Assembly (NCBI GenBank): GCA_913055605.1
Contig: CAJXKJ010000022.1
Location: forward strand, 1 to 48,213
DNA length: 48,213 nt
From: an uncultured Euryhalocaulis sp.
GTDB lineage: Bacteria > Pseudomonadota > Alphaproteobacteria > Caulobacterales > Maricaulaceae
Direction of reading: 5' to 3'
Position numbers and translations under genes: made by a program. Shown here piece after piece: positions 1-14,984 of the stretch. The notes under the pieces are model-generated. The model was not told where the DNA came from. It saw nothing but the letters and a program-made list of their open reading frames with translations, and did no database searches. The stretch's first letter is position 1. Each line of letters opens with the position of its first letter.

Positions 1-2208
<2,208 letters not shown>

Positions 2209-2239
2209 GACCTGATGTCTCCTTACCGGATCGTCTCGC

Positions 2240-6313
<4,074 letters not shown>

Positions 6314-6443
6314 CGTCGCTCCCTTCGCGCGGATCGCGCCTTGCACGCCGTCTGGCCGGATTTGCGCGCCCGCCCGGCCAGCGGTCATACGCGGCGTTCC
6401 GGTGACGGCGGCCGGAAAGCCGGTGAAAATTCGAATCGGTCAG

Positions 6444-6475
6444 GGGCCGTGCGGGAGTCTCCCCCCGCACGGCCC
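6444..6475 (-). terminator. Attenuator-like or processing hairpin between rplL and rpoB
   Basis: A perfect 12-bp GC-rich stem (6444-6455 with 6464-6475) with an 8-base loop lies in the 201-base spacer between the rplL stop and the rpoB start. No run of U follows directly on the minus strand; the first T-rich bases (AATTTT) come about 15 bases later. It is therefore more likely a partial attenuator or RNase processing site than a full terminator. E. coli has an attenuator and an RNase III site in the same place, so the role is inferred by analogy. Confidence 0.6.
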
Positions 6476-6514
6476 TTAACCTCAAGTTTTAATGCGCGTG
6501 AAGCGCACCCGTAC

Positions 6515-6889
6515 TTATTTGAGCTCGACGGTAGCGCCGGCTTCCTCGAGCTTCTTCTTGATTTCCTCGGCCTCGGCCTTGGCGACGCCTTCCTTCACAG
6601 GCTTCGGCGCGCCTTCGACCAGGTCCTTGGCTTCCTTCAGGCCCAGGCCCGTGATGGCCCGGACTTCCTTGATGACGTTGATCTTCTTGTCGCCGGAGGC
6701 GGCCAGGATGATGTCGAACTCATCCTTTTCTTCCGCCGCGGCGGCGCCGGCGTCACCGCCGGCCGCGCCGGCGACGGCCACCGGAGCGGCGACCTTGATG
6801 CCTTTTTCTTCCAGAAGATCGTTCAGTTGCTTGGCTTCCAGGATCGTCAGACCCAGCAGCTCATCGCAAAGTTGTTCCACGTTTGCCAT
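6515..6889 (-). CDS. rplL: 50S ribosomal protein L7/L12
   Basis: This 124-residue stalk protein recruits translation GTPases to the ribosome. Seen in order: an N-terminal helical dimerisation domain ([20 protein letters not shown]), an Ala/Gly-rich hinge at about residues 34-53 ([20 protein letters not shown]), and the conserved C-terminal domain ([20 protein letters not shown] ... [21 protein letters not shown]). Length and domain order are standard. It follows rplJ after about 50 bases, the usual L10-L12 pair. It ends before the rplL-rpoB hairpin, which would let the stalk protein be made in excess over polymerase. Confidence 0.98.
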   Translation of the reverse strand: MANVEQLCDELLGLTILEAKQLNDLLEEKGIKVAAPVAVAGAAGGDAGAAAAEEKDEFDIILAASGDKKINVIKEVRAITGLGLKEAKDLVEGAPKPVKEGVAKAEAEEIKKKLEEAGATVELK

Positions 6890-6940
6890 TTTTCAAGTTC
6901 CCTTAAGACGTGTGTCAGTTCGAATTGCAGAGAATGACGG

Positions 6941-7456
6941 TCAGGCGGCGGCCTGTTCGCCGATCGCCTGGATGGCGCCGGCGAGGTGCTGGCCGGGCTG
7001 GTTGAGCCGGCCGGCGACCTGAGAGGCCTGGCCGACGAGGCGCGCGGCGATGGTCGCGATGAGCTCGTCGCGCGACGGCATCTTGGACAGGGCCTCGACG
7101 CCGTTGGCGTCCATGATTTCCTGATCCATGAAGCCGCCCAGGATCACGAATTTCTCGTTATCCTTGGCGAACTCGACGACGCCCTTGGGCGCGGACACGA
7201 AGTCCTCCGCGTAAGCGATCGCCACCGGACCCTGGAACAGGTCGGCGGCGCCCTCACCCGGCTTGCCTTGCAGCGCGATCTTGGCCAGGCGGTTCTTCAC
7301 CACCTTCACGCTGGCGCCGCCCTTACGCAGGTTGGCGCGCAGTTTCGTCATTTCCGCAACGGTCAGACCCGAATAACGGGCCAGAACCACGGATCCGGAA
7401 GAATCGAAGATGCCTTTCAGCGTCTCGATCGCTTCCTGCTTTTCAGTGCGATCCAT
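6941..7456 (-). CDS. rplJ: 50S ribosomal protein L10
   Basis: This 171-residue protein is the base of the L12 stalk and, with L12, is the usual autoregulator of its own mRNA. The start MDRTEKQEAIETLKGIFDSS at 7456 has GGGAGA 6 bases upstream. The frame stays open upstream, but that stretch is leader RNA. The core GLTVAEMTKLRANLRKGGAS and VVKNRLAKIAL is conserved, and a C-terminal Ala-rich helix that holds L12 dimers is present. A 325-base gene-free region separates it from rplA and contains a terminator and strong hairpins. Confidence 0.98.
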   Translation of the reverse strand: MDRTEKQEAIETLKGIFDSSGSVVLARYSGLTVAEMTKLRANLRKGGASVKVVKNRLAKIALQGKPGEGAADLFQGPVAIAYAEDFVSAPKGVVEFAKDNEKFVILGGFMDQEIMDANGVEALSKMPSRDELIATIAARLVGQASQVAGRLNQPGQHLAGAIQAIGEQAAA

Positions 7457-7687
7457 TGCGGTCTCCCTGTTAAGGCGGCCCACCATGGGCCGCCCCGAAG
7501 GCGCCGTACGGCCGCCCTCTCCCCTCGGGGTTCGGACGCGCCATGCGGCGCATTCCTGTCCCAGGGCTCGAACCGACATCGCCCCCGGTTCAGGGAGGCA
7601 AAGCCGATTGGTCGCTCTGTCTCACACGGGGCGGATGATTAAGGCCGCCGCCCGAAGGCGTTGGCCCCCCGTGATCACGGACAGGTC

Positions 7688-7742
7688 GGCCGCGGACCGG
7701 GAACATCCCGGGACGCGGCCACCACCGGACCCAAAGGTCCGG
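7688..7742 (-). promoter_or_regulatory. Structured leader upstream of rplJ (candidate L10 leader)
   Basis: This lies in the 325-base gap 7457-7781. Two strong hairpins are seen. At 7688-7720 there is a 7-bp stem, a 2x2 internal loop and a 6-bp stem closed by three bases. At 7725-7742 there is a perfect 7-bp stem with a 4-base loop. Bacterial rplJ mRNAs commonly carry an L10-binding leader (Rfam L10_leader) whose core is an internal-loop/kink-turn helix. The position fits, but the kink-turn consensus was not confirmed by eye. The remaining bases 7457-7687 show no gene and probably hold leader RNA and the rplJ promoter. Confidence 0.5.
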
Positions 7743-7769
7743 AAACAAAACCCGGACCCGAAGGCCCGG
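7743..7769 (-). terminator. Rho-independent terminator after rplA
   Basis: Read on the minus strand, a 7-bp stem with one G-U pair is closed by a UUCG tetraloop (7752-7769) and followed by TTTTGTTT (7743-7750). It starts 12 bases after the rplA stop. It should end or reduce transcription of rplK-rplA and separate it from rplJ-rplL-rpoBC. Confidence 0.75.
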
Positions 7770-7781
7770 AAACGCTGATCC

Positions 7782-8483
<702 letters not shown>

Positions 8484-8488
8484 GATCC

Positions 8489-8917
8489 CTACCCCACCAC
8501 TTCCAGGCCCATGGAACGGGCGCTGCCGGCGATGATCTTTTCCGCCTGGTCCAGATCGTTGGCGTTCAGGTCGGTCATCTTGGCCTCGGCGATCTCGCGC
8601 AGCTGGGCGCGGGTGACCTTGCCCACCGTCTGCTCGCCGACCTTGGAGGCACCCTTCTTGACCTTGGCCGCCTTCATCAGAAGGAAGCTGGCCGGGGGAG
8701 TCTTGGTCTCGAACGTGAACGACTTGTCCGCATAGACGGTGATGGTCGTGGGGATCGGCATCCCCTTTTCCATGCCTTCCGTCTTGGCGTTGAACGCCTT
8801 GCAGAATTCCATGATGTTCACGCCGCGCTGACCCAGCGCGGGGCCGATGGGCGGGGAGGGATTGGCCGCCCCCGCCGGCACCTGCAACTTGATGTATCCG
8901 TCGATTTTCTTCGCCAT
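8489..8917 (-). CDS. rplK: 50S ribosomal protein L11
   Basis: This 142-residue protein of the GTPase-associated centre binds the thiostrepton region of 23S rRNA. Diagnostic segments are AAKKI-type start [35 protein letters not shown] with the Pro-rich switch loop at about residues 22-27, and the C-terminal RNA-binding domain ([20 protein letters not shown]). It is the first ribosomal gene after nusG, with an 80-base spacer in between that may hold its ribosome site and operator. Confidence 0.98.
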   Translation of the reverse strand: MAKKIDGYIKLQVPAGAANPSPPIGPALGQRGVNIMEFCKAFNAKTEGMEKGMPIPTTITVYADKSFTFETKTPPASFLLMKAAKVKKGASKVGEQTVGKVTRAQLREIAEAKMTDLNANDLDQAEKIIAGSARSMGLEVVG

Positions 8918-8997
8918 TGCCCTTGCTCTTCAGTCAAAGAGTGCGTGGTGCGGCGCGCCCGGGCTGATTTGGGCGGCCTCCCACACGAAAAAACTAC

Positions 8998-9543
8998 CTA
9001 AGCCAGCTTTTCGACCTGCGCGTATTCCAGCTCCACCGGAGTCGCCCGGCCGAAAATCGAAATCGCCACCTTCAGGCGGCCCGTGTCCTGGTCGACTTCC
9101 TCCACCAGGCCCTCGAAGGACTGGAAGTGACCCTCGGTCACTTTCACCTTCTCGCCGATGTCGAAGGTGATCTCGGGGGCCGGACGGTCCACGCCCTCCT
9201 CGATCTGCCCCAGGATCCGCTTCACCTCGATCTCGGAGACCGGCATCGGCGTGTTGGCCGAGCCGAGGAATCCGGTGACCTTCGGCGTGTTCTTGACGAG
9301 GTGATAGGCCTCGTCGCTCATGCGCATCTTCACCAGGACGTAGCCGGGGAAGAATTTCTTCTCCCGGTTCACCTTGCGGCCGCGCTTGATCTCCTGGACG
9401 TCCTCGGTCGGGACCAGGACCTCCTCGAAATCGCCCTCGAGCCCCTTGTCCGCCGCGTCACGGCGAATCTGCTCGGCCACCTTGTTCTCGAAATTCGAGT
9501 AGGCGTGGACGATGTACCACTTATGCGCGCCCGCTTCGGCCAT
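8998..9543 (-). CDS. nusG: Transcription termination/antitermination factor NusG
   Basis: NusG binds the RNA polymerase clamp and links it to Rho or to the ribosome. The 181 residues show the NGN domain (WYIVHAYSNFENKVAEQIRR, then FFPGYVLVKMRMSDEAYHLV) and a C-terminal KOW domain (FDIGEKVKVTEGHFQSFEG ... LKVAISIFGRATPVELEYAQ). No insertion is seen. Its start is 6 bases after the secE stop, the classical secE-nusG pair, and it leads into rplK. Confidence 0.98.
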   Translation of the reverse strand: MAEAGAHKWYIVHAYSNFENKVAEQIRRDAADKGLEGDFEEVLVPTEDVQEIKRGRKVNREKKFFPGYVLVKMRMSDEAYHLVKNTPKVTGFLGSANTPMPVSEIEVKRILGQIEEGVDRPAPEITFDIGEKVKVTEGHFQSFEGLVEEVDQDTGRLKVAISIFGRATPVELEYAQVEKLA

Positions 9544-9549
9544 GATCTC

Positions 9550-9768
9550 TTATGCTCCGGCGCCAAGAAGGCGGAAGCCCCCGCGCAACAGCGAGGACAC
9601 CGCAAAATCGGTGACAAAGAAGAAGATCGCCATGATCACGACCATGATGAACACCATGATCGTGGTGACGACCGTTTCCTTCCACGTCGTCCAGGTGACC
9701 TTGCGGCCCTCCTGACGCACCTGGGTTAGGAATTTGATCGGGCCGACTTTTTTCTTCGCTTCCGCCAT
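9550..9768 (-). CDS. secE: Protein translocase subunit SecE
   Basis: This small SecYEG subunit clamps SecY in the inner membrane. The 72 residues have a basic N-terminus with the conserved FLTQVRQEGRKVTWTTWKET amphipathic segment and one membrane span (TIMVFIMVVIMAIFFFVTDF). This is the single-span form normal for most bacteria. The ATG at 9768 was chosen. A GTG three codons upstream (9777) is also open but has no better ribosome site. The gene follows tRNA-Trp and precedes nusG, which supports the call. Confidence 0.93.
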   Translation of the reverse strand: MAEAKKKVGPIKFLTQVRQEGRKVTWTTWKETVVTTIMVFIMVVIMAIFFFVTDFAVSSLLRGGFRLLGAGA

Positions 9769-10004
9769 GTTCGCCACCCGCCGGTCCGCGCGCCGGAACC
9801 CTTGTCCGCGCTGCGAATCCGCTGTTACGCTTTCCGCACAAAATTAAGCGACGTCCATCGCGCCGCCGCGGCGGCTGACCGAACGTCGCCTCTTCGGTTC
9901 GTGCAGAAGCGGGGTGATAGCGCGGATGCGCCCCCCCGCGCAACACCATTTTCCGCGATATTCCCAGCAATCGCAGGCTTGCGGAGCCCGCCGGTTGCAG
10001 CGCC

Positions 10005-10080
<76 letters not shown>

Positions 10081-10157
10081 ATCCGGCGCGGCCGGGGCCG
10101 TGCGTCTATCATGGCGCCCCGCCCTCATCCATACCGTAAAGCCGCTTTCGGCGCCTG

Positions 10158-10194
10158 AAAATGCAAGGGGCGGCGGGCCGAAGCCCGCCGCCCC
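10158..10194 (-). terminator. Rho-independent terminator of the TonB receptor gene
   Basis: A perfect 12-bp GC stem (10167-10178 with 10183-10194) is closed by a UUCG tetraloop on the minus strand and followed by TTGCATTTT. It lies 23 bases after the receptor stop and separates the receptor from tRNA-Trp downstream. Confidence 0.85.
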
Positions 10195-10217
10195 TCACGA
10201 ACGCTTGGGTCTGGACC

Positions 10218-13200
10218 TTAGAAGTCCTTGGTCAGGCCAAGGAAGAAGTAACGGCCCAGGGCGTCATACACCTGCGGGAACGTGTTCCCGTTGCCCGCGC
10301 CCGATCCAACGATCGAGGAGAGCGGCGGATCGACGTCGAACACGTTGTTGACGCCGCCACGGAACCGGATGCCCGAGTAGCTGATCGACGCGGACAGGTC
10401 GATATAGGACTGGGAATCCAGGGTTTCGTTGATCTCGGCGAACGTGCCGGTCAGAGCGGGCTGATCGCTGCTGGCCGCAACGTCGACCGCAGAGAAATAC
10501 CGCCAGGAGACCGACAGGGAGGCGCCGGACCACGGCGTATCCCAGGTCGCCCGCAGCTTGTGCCGCCATTCCGGCTGCACCGCGCCGCGGGAGTCCGAGG
10601 TGCACGAGCCGCCGTACAGGCCGGCGCAGTCATACACATCGGTTTCCGGGGAGTTCGGCAGCGGCGTGACGATCAGCTCGTCCAGCCAGGTGCCGACGCC
10701 GTCGAACGACAGGCCTCCCGCGGAGCCGAGATCGAAGCCGTAGTTGGCCGAGATGTCGACGCCGGAGGTTTCCAGCGAGCCCGTGTTCAGGTTGGTGGCG
10801 ACGATGTAGCCGGTCGAGTTGGCCCACAGCGTGCCGCCGGCGCCCCGATTGACCAGGCCGCAGAAATACTCGTCGCCGGTTTCCAGACAGGTGTTGAGCG
10901 ACAGTTCCGGAGAGACGCTGTCGATCAGGTCTTCAACCTTGATGCTGAAATAGTCGACAGAGAAGCTGAAGCCCGGAATGAAGGTCGGCGTCGCAACGAA
11001 ACCGAACGAGTAGGTGTCGGCCGTTTCCGGCTCCAGCGCGGTGTTGCCGCCCTGCAGCTGGTTGAACTGGCCGGCCGGGTTGTCGGCGATGCCGCCGTAC
11101 TGGGCCGCCGAAACGCCGGTGTTGGCGCACTGAGCGGCGGTCGCGCTCGGTTCCGGATTGATCGTGCCGGCGTTGAAGTCGCCCGCGCACGGATCGTACA
11201 GGCCGTTGGCCCCGGCAGACAGGTCGAACAGCGTGGTGCGCTGCTGCTCGAACAGTTCGATGACGTTCGGGGCCCGGACCGCGCGCTGGTACGAAGCGCG
11301 GAACCGGATGTCCTGCGTCGGCATCCATTCGCCGCCGACCTTGTAGGTGTCGGTGGTGAAGCCGGTGCTGTAGTCCGAATAGCGATAGCCGGCTTCGAGC
11401 GACAGAAGCTCGAAGAAGGACCGGCCGTCGATCAGCGGCACGTTGATTTCGCCGAAGAACTCGGCGACGTCGATCTCGCCGGAGATCGGGAGCGCCTGGG
11501 CGCCCTGGCCGAAGCCGTCGCTGCTCGGGGGCGCCTGGTAGGCGGCGTCCGGAGACAGGTCCAGCGTGTCGCGGCGGTATTCACCGCCGATGGCGATGCC
11601 GACACCGGTCGTCGCCATCGGGGACTGGACGCCATAGGTGTCCAGCAGGCCCGAAGCGGAGGCGCTGACCACCTGCTGGGTGGTCGTGCCGGTCTGCTTC
11701 AGCGACGTGTTGATGTAGTCCGAGGCAGCAGCCGACGGGCCGCCCGCGCCGAACAGGTCGTAGGGCACGCAGTCGGCGTCGTCGTTGGACGGATCGGCGT
11801 CGACATTCACGGCGCAGACGATGCTGGAGCCGTCCATGGACGGAACCGCGTAGAGCGCCTTGGAGCTCTTGGAGACCGACACTTCGTTCAGATAGGTCTC
11901 GCTGAGGCTGACGTTCGAGTAGGACCCGAACACGTCGTAGGTGAACGGACCGAACAGGTCGCCGCGGGCGCCGGTCACGATCCGGTACGATTCGTGCTGC
12001 AGGTCGTCGGTCCGCTCGCCGCCGTCGACATTACGACGGAGGATCAGGACGCCGTCGGCCGCGTCGCCGGCGACATAGTTGCCGTCCGCGTCATAGGTGG
12101 CCGCGGTCGACAGGCCGTTCGCCGTACACAGGAAGGCCTGCTGCTGCGCCGACAGGAACGGGTTGTCGCAGTTGATGCCCCCGTTCGTGCCCGCGATGCC
12201 GCCGCCGAAAATGCCCGAATAGGCGATCTGGGCGAAGGAGCGGTCATGCATGAACATCGTTTCGAGATAGGGCTCGAAGTGATCGTTCACCTTGTAGTGG
12301 CCGAACGCGCCGAACGTGTAACGCTCGTCCGGACGCTGGAAGTAGTTGTACGGGTTGAAGTTGAACGTGTCGGACGTGAAGTCGCGGTCGATGAACTCGC
12401 CGCCGACCTGACGGAACCAGCCCGAGCCGTCGCCGTAATCGTACGGGCCGACGTTCAGGAAGTTCGGGTTCGGACCATTGGTCGAGGAGCCCGAGCAGCT
12501 GAACTCGCCGCCCGCCGCGCCGAAGGCGCAGACGCTGTAGTCGCGGTCGGCCTGCAGGACCGGGTCGACGTTCCGGTAGCCGGCATAGGCGGTGAAGTTG
12601 CCGTTGCCGTCCCCGGAGTTGACGCCCATCACGACGGTCGCCTCGAAGGCGTCGCCGTCCACGACATGATCGTTCGGCAGAACGAACTGGGACGGGTTGT
12701 TGGCCGCGTTCGTGGCGATCAGGTCCTGGATCGTGTCGTCGCTGTTGTTGTGCTGGTAGAAGCTGTACTGGGTGTCGACCCGCAGCCCCTCGAAATCGTC
12801 CAGCATGATGAAGTTCACGACGCCGGACACGGCGTCGGAGCCGTACACCGCCGACGCGCCGCCGGTCAGAACGTCGACGCGCTCGACCAGAGCGGCCGGG
12901 ATCGTGTTCAGGTCGGAGGGAACGTCGAAGGGCGAGCCGTAGCCGAGACGCCGGCCGTTCACCAGGACCAGGGTGCGCTCGGCGCCCAGACCCCGCAGGT
13001 CGACTTCGGCGGTGCCGGTGGCCCCGTTCGAGTAGTTGGAGCCCTGCGTGGCGAAGGCCTGCGGCAGGGTGTTGACCATGTCCTCCAGACGGACCGTACC
13101 GCGGAGGGAGACGTCATCAGCCGAGATCTGGGTGACAGGGCTGGTGCTTACCAGATTGCCGGAGACGATGCGGGAGCCTGTAACCACCACAACGTCATCT

Positions 13201-13286
13201 TGGGCTTCCGCAGCGAGCGGAATACCGGCGCCCCCGGCGATCAGGGTGCTCATCATCAGAGCGCCCCGAAGCGAGCGAAATTTCAT
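10218..13286 (-). CDS. TonB-dependent outer membrane receptor, large type
   Basis: This 1022-residue outer-membrane active transporter is driven by TonB-ExbBD; its substrate cannot be told from sequence. Seen: a signal peptide (MKFRSLRGALMMSTLIAGGA to about residue 29), a TonB-box-like segment DDVVVVTGSRI, a plug domain (LEDMVNTLPQAF, VDLRGLGAERTLVLVNGRR, VERVDVLTGGASAVYGSDAV) and a long beta-barrel ending in aromatic FFLGLTKDF. The start at 13286 has AAGGGG 7 bases upstream. The RGLG..RTLVLVNGRR type is abundant in Caulobacter and Xanthomonas and is often linked to sugars or peptides. It stands alone with its own terminator, and no transporter partner or regulator gene is adjacent. Several Cys pairs occur in extracellular loops. 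It sits between tRNA-Gly and tRNA-Trp, where many proteobacteria carry tuf. Confidence 0.93.
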   Translation of the reverse strand: MKFRSLRGALMMSTLIAGGAGIPLAAEAQDDVVVVTGSRIVSGNLVSTSPVTQISADDVSLRGTVRLEDMVNTLPQAFATQGSNYSNGATGTAEVDLRGLGAERTLVLVNGRRLGYGSPFDVPSDLNTIPAALVERVDVLTGGASAVYGSDAVSGVVNFIMLDDFEGLRVDTQYSFYQHNNSDDTIQDLIATNAANNPSQFVLPNDHVVDGDAFEATVVMGVNSGDGNGNFTAYAGYRNVDPVLQADRDYSVCAFGAAGGEFSCSGSSTNGPNPNFLNVGPYDYGDGSGWFRQVGGEFIDRDFTSDTFNFNPYNYFQRPDERYTFGAFGHYKVNDHFEPYLETMFMHDRSFAQIAYSGIFGGGIAGTNGGINCDNPFLSAQQQAFLCTANGLSTAATYDADGNYVAGDAADGVLILRRNVDGGERTDDLQHESYRIVTGARGDLFGPFTYDVFGSYSNVSLSETYLNEVSVSKSSKALYAVPSMDGSSIVCAVNVDADPSNDDADCVPYDLFGAGGPSAAASDYINTSLKQTGTTTQQVVSASASGLLDTYGVQSPMATTGVGIAIGGEYRRDTLDLSPDAAYQAPPSSDGFGQGAQALPISGEIDVAEFFGEINVPLIDGRSFFELLSLEAGYRYSDYSTGFTTDTYKVGGEWMPTQDIRFRASYQRAVRAPNVIELFEQQRTTLFDLSAGANGLYDPCAGDFNAGTINPEPSATAAQCANTGVSAAQYGGIADNPAGQFNQLQGGNTALEPETADTYSFGFVATPTFIPGFSFSVDYFSIKVEDLIDSVSPELSLNTCLETGDEYFCGLVNRGAGGTLWANSTGYIVATNLNTGSLETSGVDISANYGFDLGSAGGLSFDGVGTWLDELIVTPLPNSPETDVYDCAGLYGGSCTSDSRGAVQPEWRHKLRATWDTPWSGASLSVSWRYFSAVDVAASSDQPALTGTFAEINETLDSQSYIDLSASISYSGIRFRGGVNNVFDVDPPLSSIVGSGAGNGNTFPQVYDALGRYFFLGLTKDF

Positions 13287-13429
13287 GCTATTCCCCTTTT
13301 TCAAACACCAAAGGGGTTCAGCGCTTCCTCAAAACTGATTTCAGCCGGTTCTAACTGGCCGCTGTTTTTCGTGGGGAGAAAATTCATCGAAGCTACAAAG
13401 TTGGCAACGGGGGATGGCAGGAGACTGCA

Positions 13430-13459
13430 ATATTGCTAGGCATATATGCCTAGCAATAT
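13430..13459. repeat. 30-bp perfect palindrome upstream of the TonB receptor
   Basis: Every one of the 15 base pairs matches, with centre at 13444/13445 (half-site ATATTGCTAGGCATA). Symmetry stops exactly at 13430 and 13459. It lies 144 bases upstream of the TonB receptor start, in the 429-base gene-free stretch 13287-13715, which is AT-rich compared with the surroundings. No run of T follows on either strand, so it is not a typical terminator. A dimeric repressor or activator site is the simplest reading; no family is recognised. Confidence 0.85.
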
Positions 13460-13516
13460 GACCCGTTTTTCGGCCTTATAAGCTCCGCGGCGCGCCCGCG
13501 CCTCGCTTATTGGTTG

Positions 13517-13572
13517 AAATATATCGGCGTTTTTTCGATGTGACTTGGGGGTCACAGTTTTCCGATATATTT
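13517..13572. promoter_or_regulatory. Nested inverted repeats in the tRNA-Gly/TonB receptor gap
   Basis: An 11-base inverted repeat (AAATATATCGG at 13517-13527, its complement at 13562-13572) encloses a second one, TGTGAC at 13539-13544 and GTCACA at 13551-13556. The inner pair resembles a CRP/FNR-family half-site pair (TGTGA and TCACA), but the spacing is 8 bases instead of the standard 6. The arrangement could be a regulatory region or a long-range stem in RNA. Function is unknown. Confidence 0.55.
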
Positions 13573-13584
13573 GTAATCCGTCCC

Positions 13585-13606
13585 AAAACGGGCCTTGAAC
13601 GGCCCG
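13585..13606 (-). terminator. Probable terminator after tRNA-Gly
   Basis: A 6-bp GC stem (13589-13594 with 13601-13606) with a 6-base loop is followed on the minus strand by TTTT (13585-13588). It lies about 110 bases after the 3' end of tRNA-Gly in the direction of transcription. The stem is short, so strength is uncertain. Confidence 0.5.
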
Positions 13607-13715
13607 AAAACGCCCGATCAATAAGTGATTTTACGCACGCCCGGCCGCCGGTCCGGGTGGCGGAAGCGCTCGCATGGGCGCTGATGTCATGATCCGGACA
13701 GGCGGGGAAGGAAAT

Positions 13716-13789
13716 TGGAGCGGGTAGCGGGAATCGAACCCGCGTCTTCAGCTTGGAAGGCTGTGGCTCTACCATTGAGCTATACCCGC
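13716..13789 (-). tRNA. tRNA-Gly (anticodon TCC)
   Basis: The 74-base cloverleaf on the minus strand starts GCGGGTATAGCTCAATGG. The anticodon loop is CTTCCAA with anticodon TCC, and it ends with the acceptor strand TACCCGC, T and encoded CCA. The outermost anticodon-stem pair reads A-A instead of a match, a small oddity that most tRNAs tolerate. It is the second gene of a tRNA-Tyr/tRNA-Gly pair. Confidence 0.96.
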
Positions 13790-13866
13790 AGCGTCCCCCT
13801 CTTACCGCCGCCCGCCTCCGCGCCCAAGGGGCCGGACGCGGCGATGTGCGCATTTGCGGGAAAAGG

Positions 13867-13952
13867 TGGTGGAGGGGGCTGGATTCGAACCAGCGTAGCC
13901 GTCAGGCGCCAGATTTACAGTCTGGTGGATTTAACCACTCTCCCACCCCTCC
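13867..13952 (-). tRNA. tRNA-Tyr (anticodon GTA)
   Basis: This 86-base class II tRNA with a long variable arm starts GGAGGGGTGGGAGAGTGG. The anticodon stem-loop is CCAGA-CTGTAAA-TCTGG with anticodon GTA, and CCA is encoded. It precedes tRNA-Gly by 77 bases on the same strand. The upstream gap to rlmB (13953-14188) should hold the promoters of both the tRNA pair and rlmB; no clear consensus boxes were seen. Confidence 0.97.
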
Positions 13953-14188
13953 ACGGGATGGCGGCCGGCCCCCTTGCAGGGAAATCGGCCCGTACGTCCC
14001 GCCGGCGGTCACAGACCCGCCGCGTCCGCGGCCCGCCCTCGAAAGGGCCGGCCGCATCGCGCAAAGGTCAGTCAGCCGCCGGATAGGAGCGGCGTTATAG
14101 GCGCCGCCTCCGGCGCGCGCAACCGCGCCGATGCGCCTGTCCGCGCCCGCCCCTCGCGGCGGCGTCGCCATGGCTGTAAGAGGGCGCG

Positions 14189-14980
14189 ATGACCCGCCCC
14201 GACACGCCCCGCCCGCCGCGCAAATCCCGCCCGCAAAAGGGCCGTCCGCCCCGCAAGGGGGGCGACCGTCCGGACGACGGCGCGGCCTGGATCTGGGGCC
14301 ATCACGCCGCCCAGGCGGCGCTGAACAATCCCAAGCGCCGGATCCTGGAGGTCATCGCGACCACCAACACCGCCCATGCGCTGAACATCCTGCATCCGAG
14401 CCTGAAGATCGCCGATCCGAAGACGATCGATTCCCGCCTGCCGCCGGGCGCGGTGCACCAGGGCGTCGCCCTGCGCGCCGAACCGCTGCCCCGGGTGCGG
14501 CTGGAGGATGTGGCGAAACCGGCCGGCGGCGTGCTGCTGGTGCTGGACGGGGTGACGGACCCGCGCAACGCCGGGGCGATCCTGCGCTCCTGCGCCGCGT
14601 TCGGGGCGCGCGGCGTGGTGATGCAGGACCGCAAATCGCCGCCGCTATCCGGGGGCCTGGCCAAATCGGCCGTCGGCGCGGCGGAGACGGTGCCCGCCGC
14701 CACGGTGGTGAACCTGTCCAAGGCGGTGACGGAGCTGAACGAGCGCGGCTGGCTGACCGTGGCGCTGGACGGCGAGGCCGAGACCGCCCTGCCCGACGCC
14801 ATCGCCGGGCACGACGCCGTGGCCTTCGTCATGGGCTCGGAGGACAAGGGCGTGCGGCCGAGCGTGCGGGACGCCTGCGCGGTCACCGCCCGCATCCCGA
14901 TCACCGACGGGGCGGAGAGCCTGAACGTCTCCACCGCGGCGGCCATCGCCCTGTACGAATGGTCGCGCGGGCGGGGCTAG
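14189..14980 (+). CDS. rlmB: TrmH-family 23S rRNA 2'-O-ribose methyltransferase (RlmB-like)
   Basis: This SpoU/TrmH-family enzyme methylates a guanosine in 23S rRNA using S-adenosylmethionine. The 263 residues have a basic, Pro-rich N-terminal tail (residues 1-28), a substrate-binding domain (WIWGHHAAQAALNNPKRRI) and the knotted SPOUT catalytic domain. Motif 1 is LDGVTDPRNAGAILRSCAAF, motif 2 is FVMGSEDKGVRPSVRDAC, and motif 3 is IPITDGAESLNVSTAAAIAL. It is divergent from tRNA-Tyr, as is frequent in alphaproteobacteria. Exact target (G2251 in E. coli numbering) is inferred from the family. It converges with the RidA gene 4 bases away. Confidence 0.9.
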   Translation: MTRPDTPRPPRKSRPQKGRPPRKGGDRPDDGAAWIWGHHAAQAALNNPKRRILEVIATTNTAHALNILHPSLKIADPKTIDSRLPPGAVHQGVALRAEPLPRVRLEDVAKPAGGVLLVLDGVTDPRNAGAILRSCAAFGARGVVMQDRKSPPLSGGLAKSAVGAAETVPAATVVNLSKAVTELNERGWLTVALDGEAETALPDAIAGHDAVAFVMGSEDKGVRPSVRDACAVTARIPITDGAESLNVSTAAAIALYEWSRGRG

Positions 14981-14984
14981 AGCC

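Noticed and set aside
10161-13439. Long plus-strand open frame opposite the TonB receptor
   Set aside because: The receptor on the other strand has signal peptide, plug and barrel motifs; this frame does not.
13539-13556. CRP/FNR-like site TGTGA-N8-TCACA
   Set aside because: The spacing is 8 bases instead of 6, so it is kept only as an inverted repeat and not called a CRP site.
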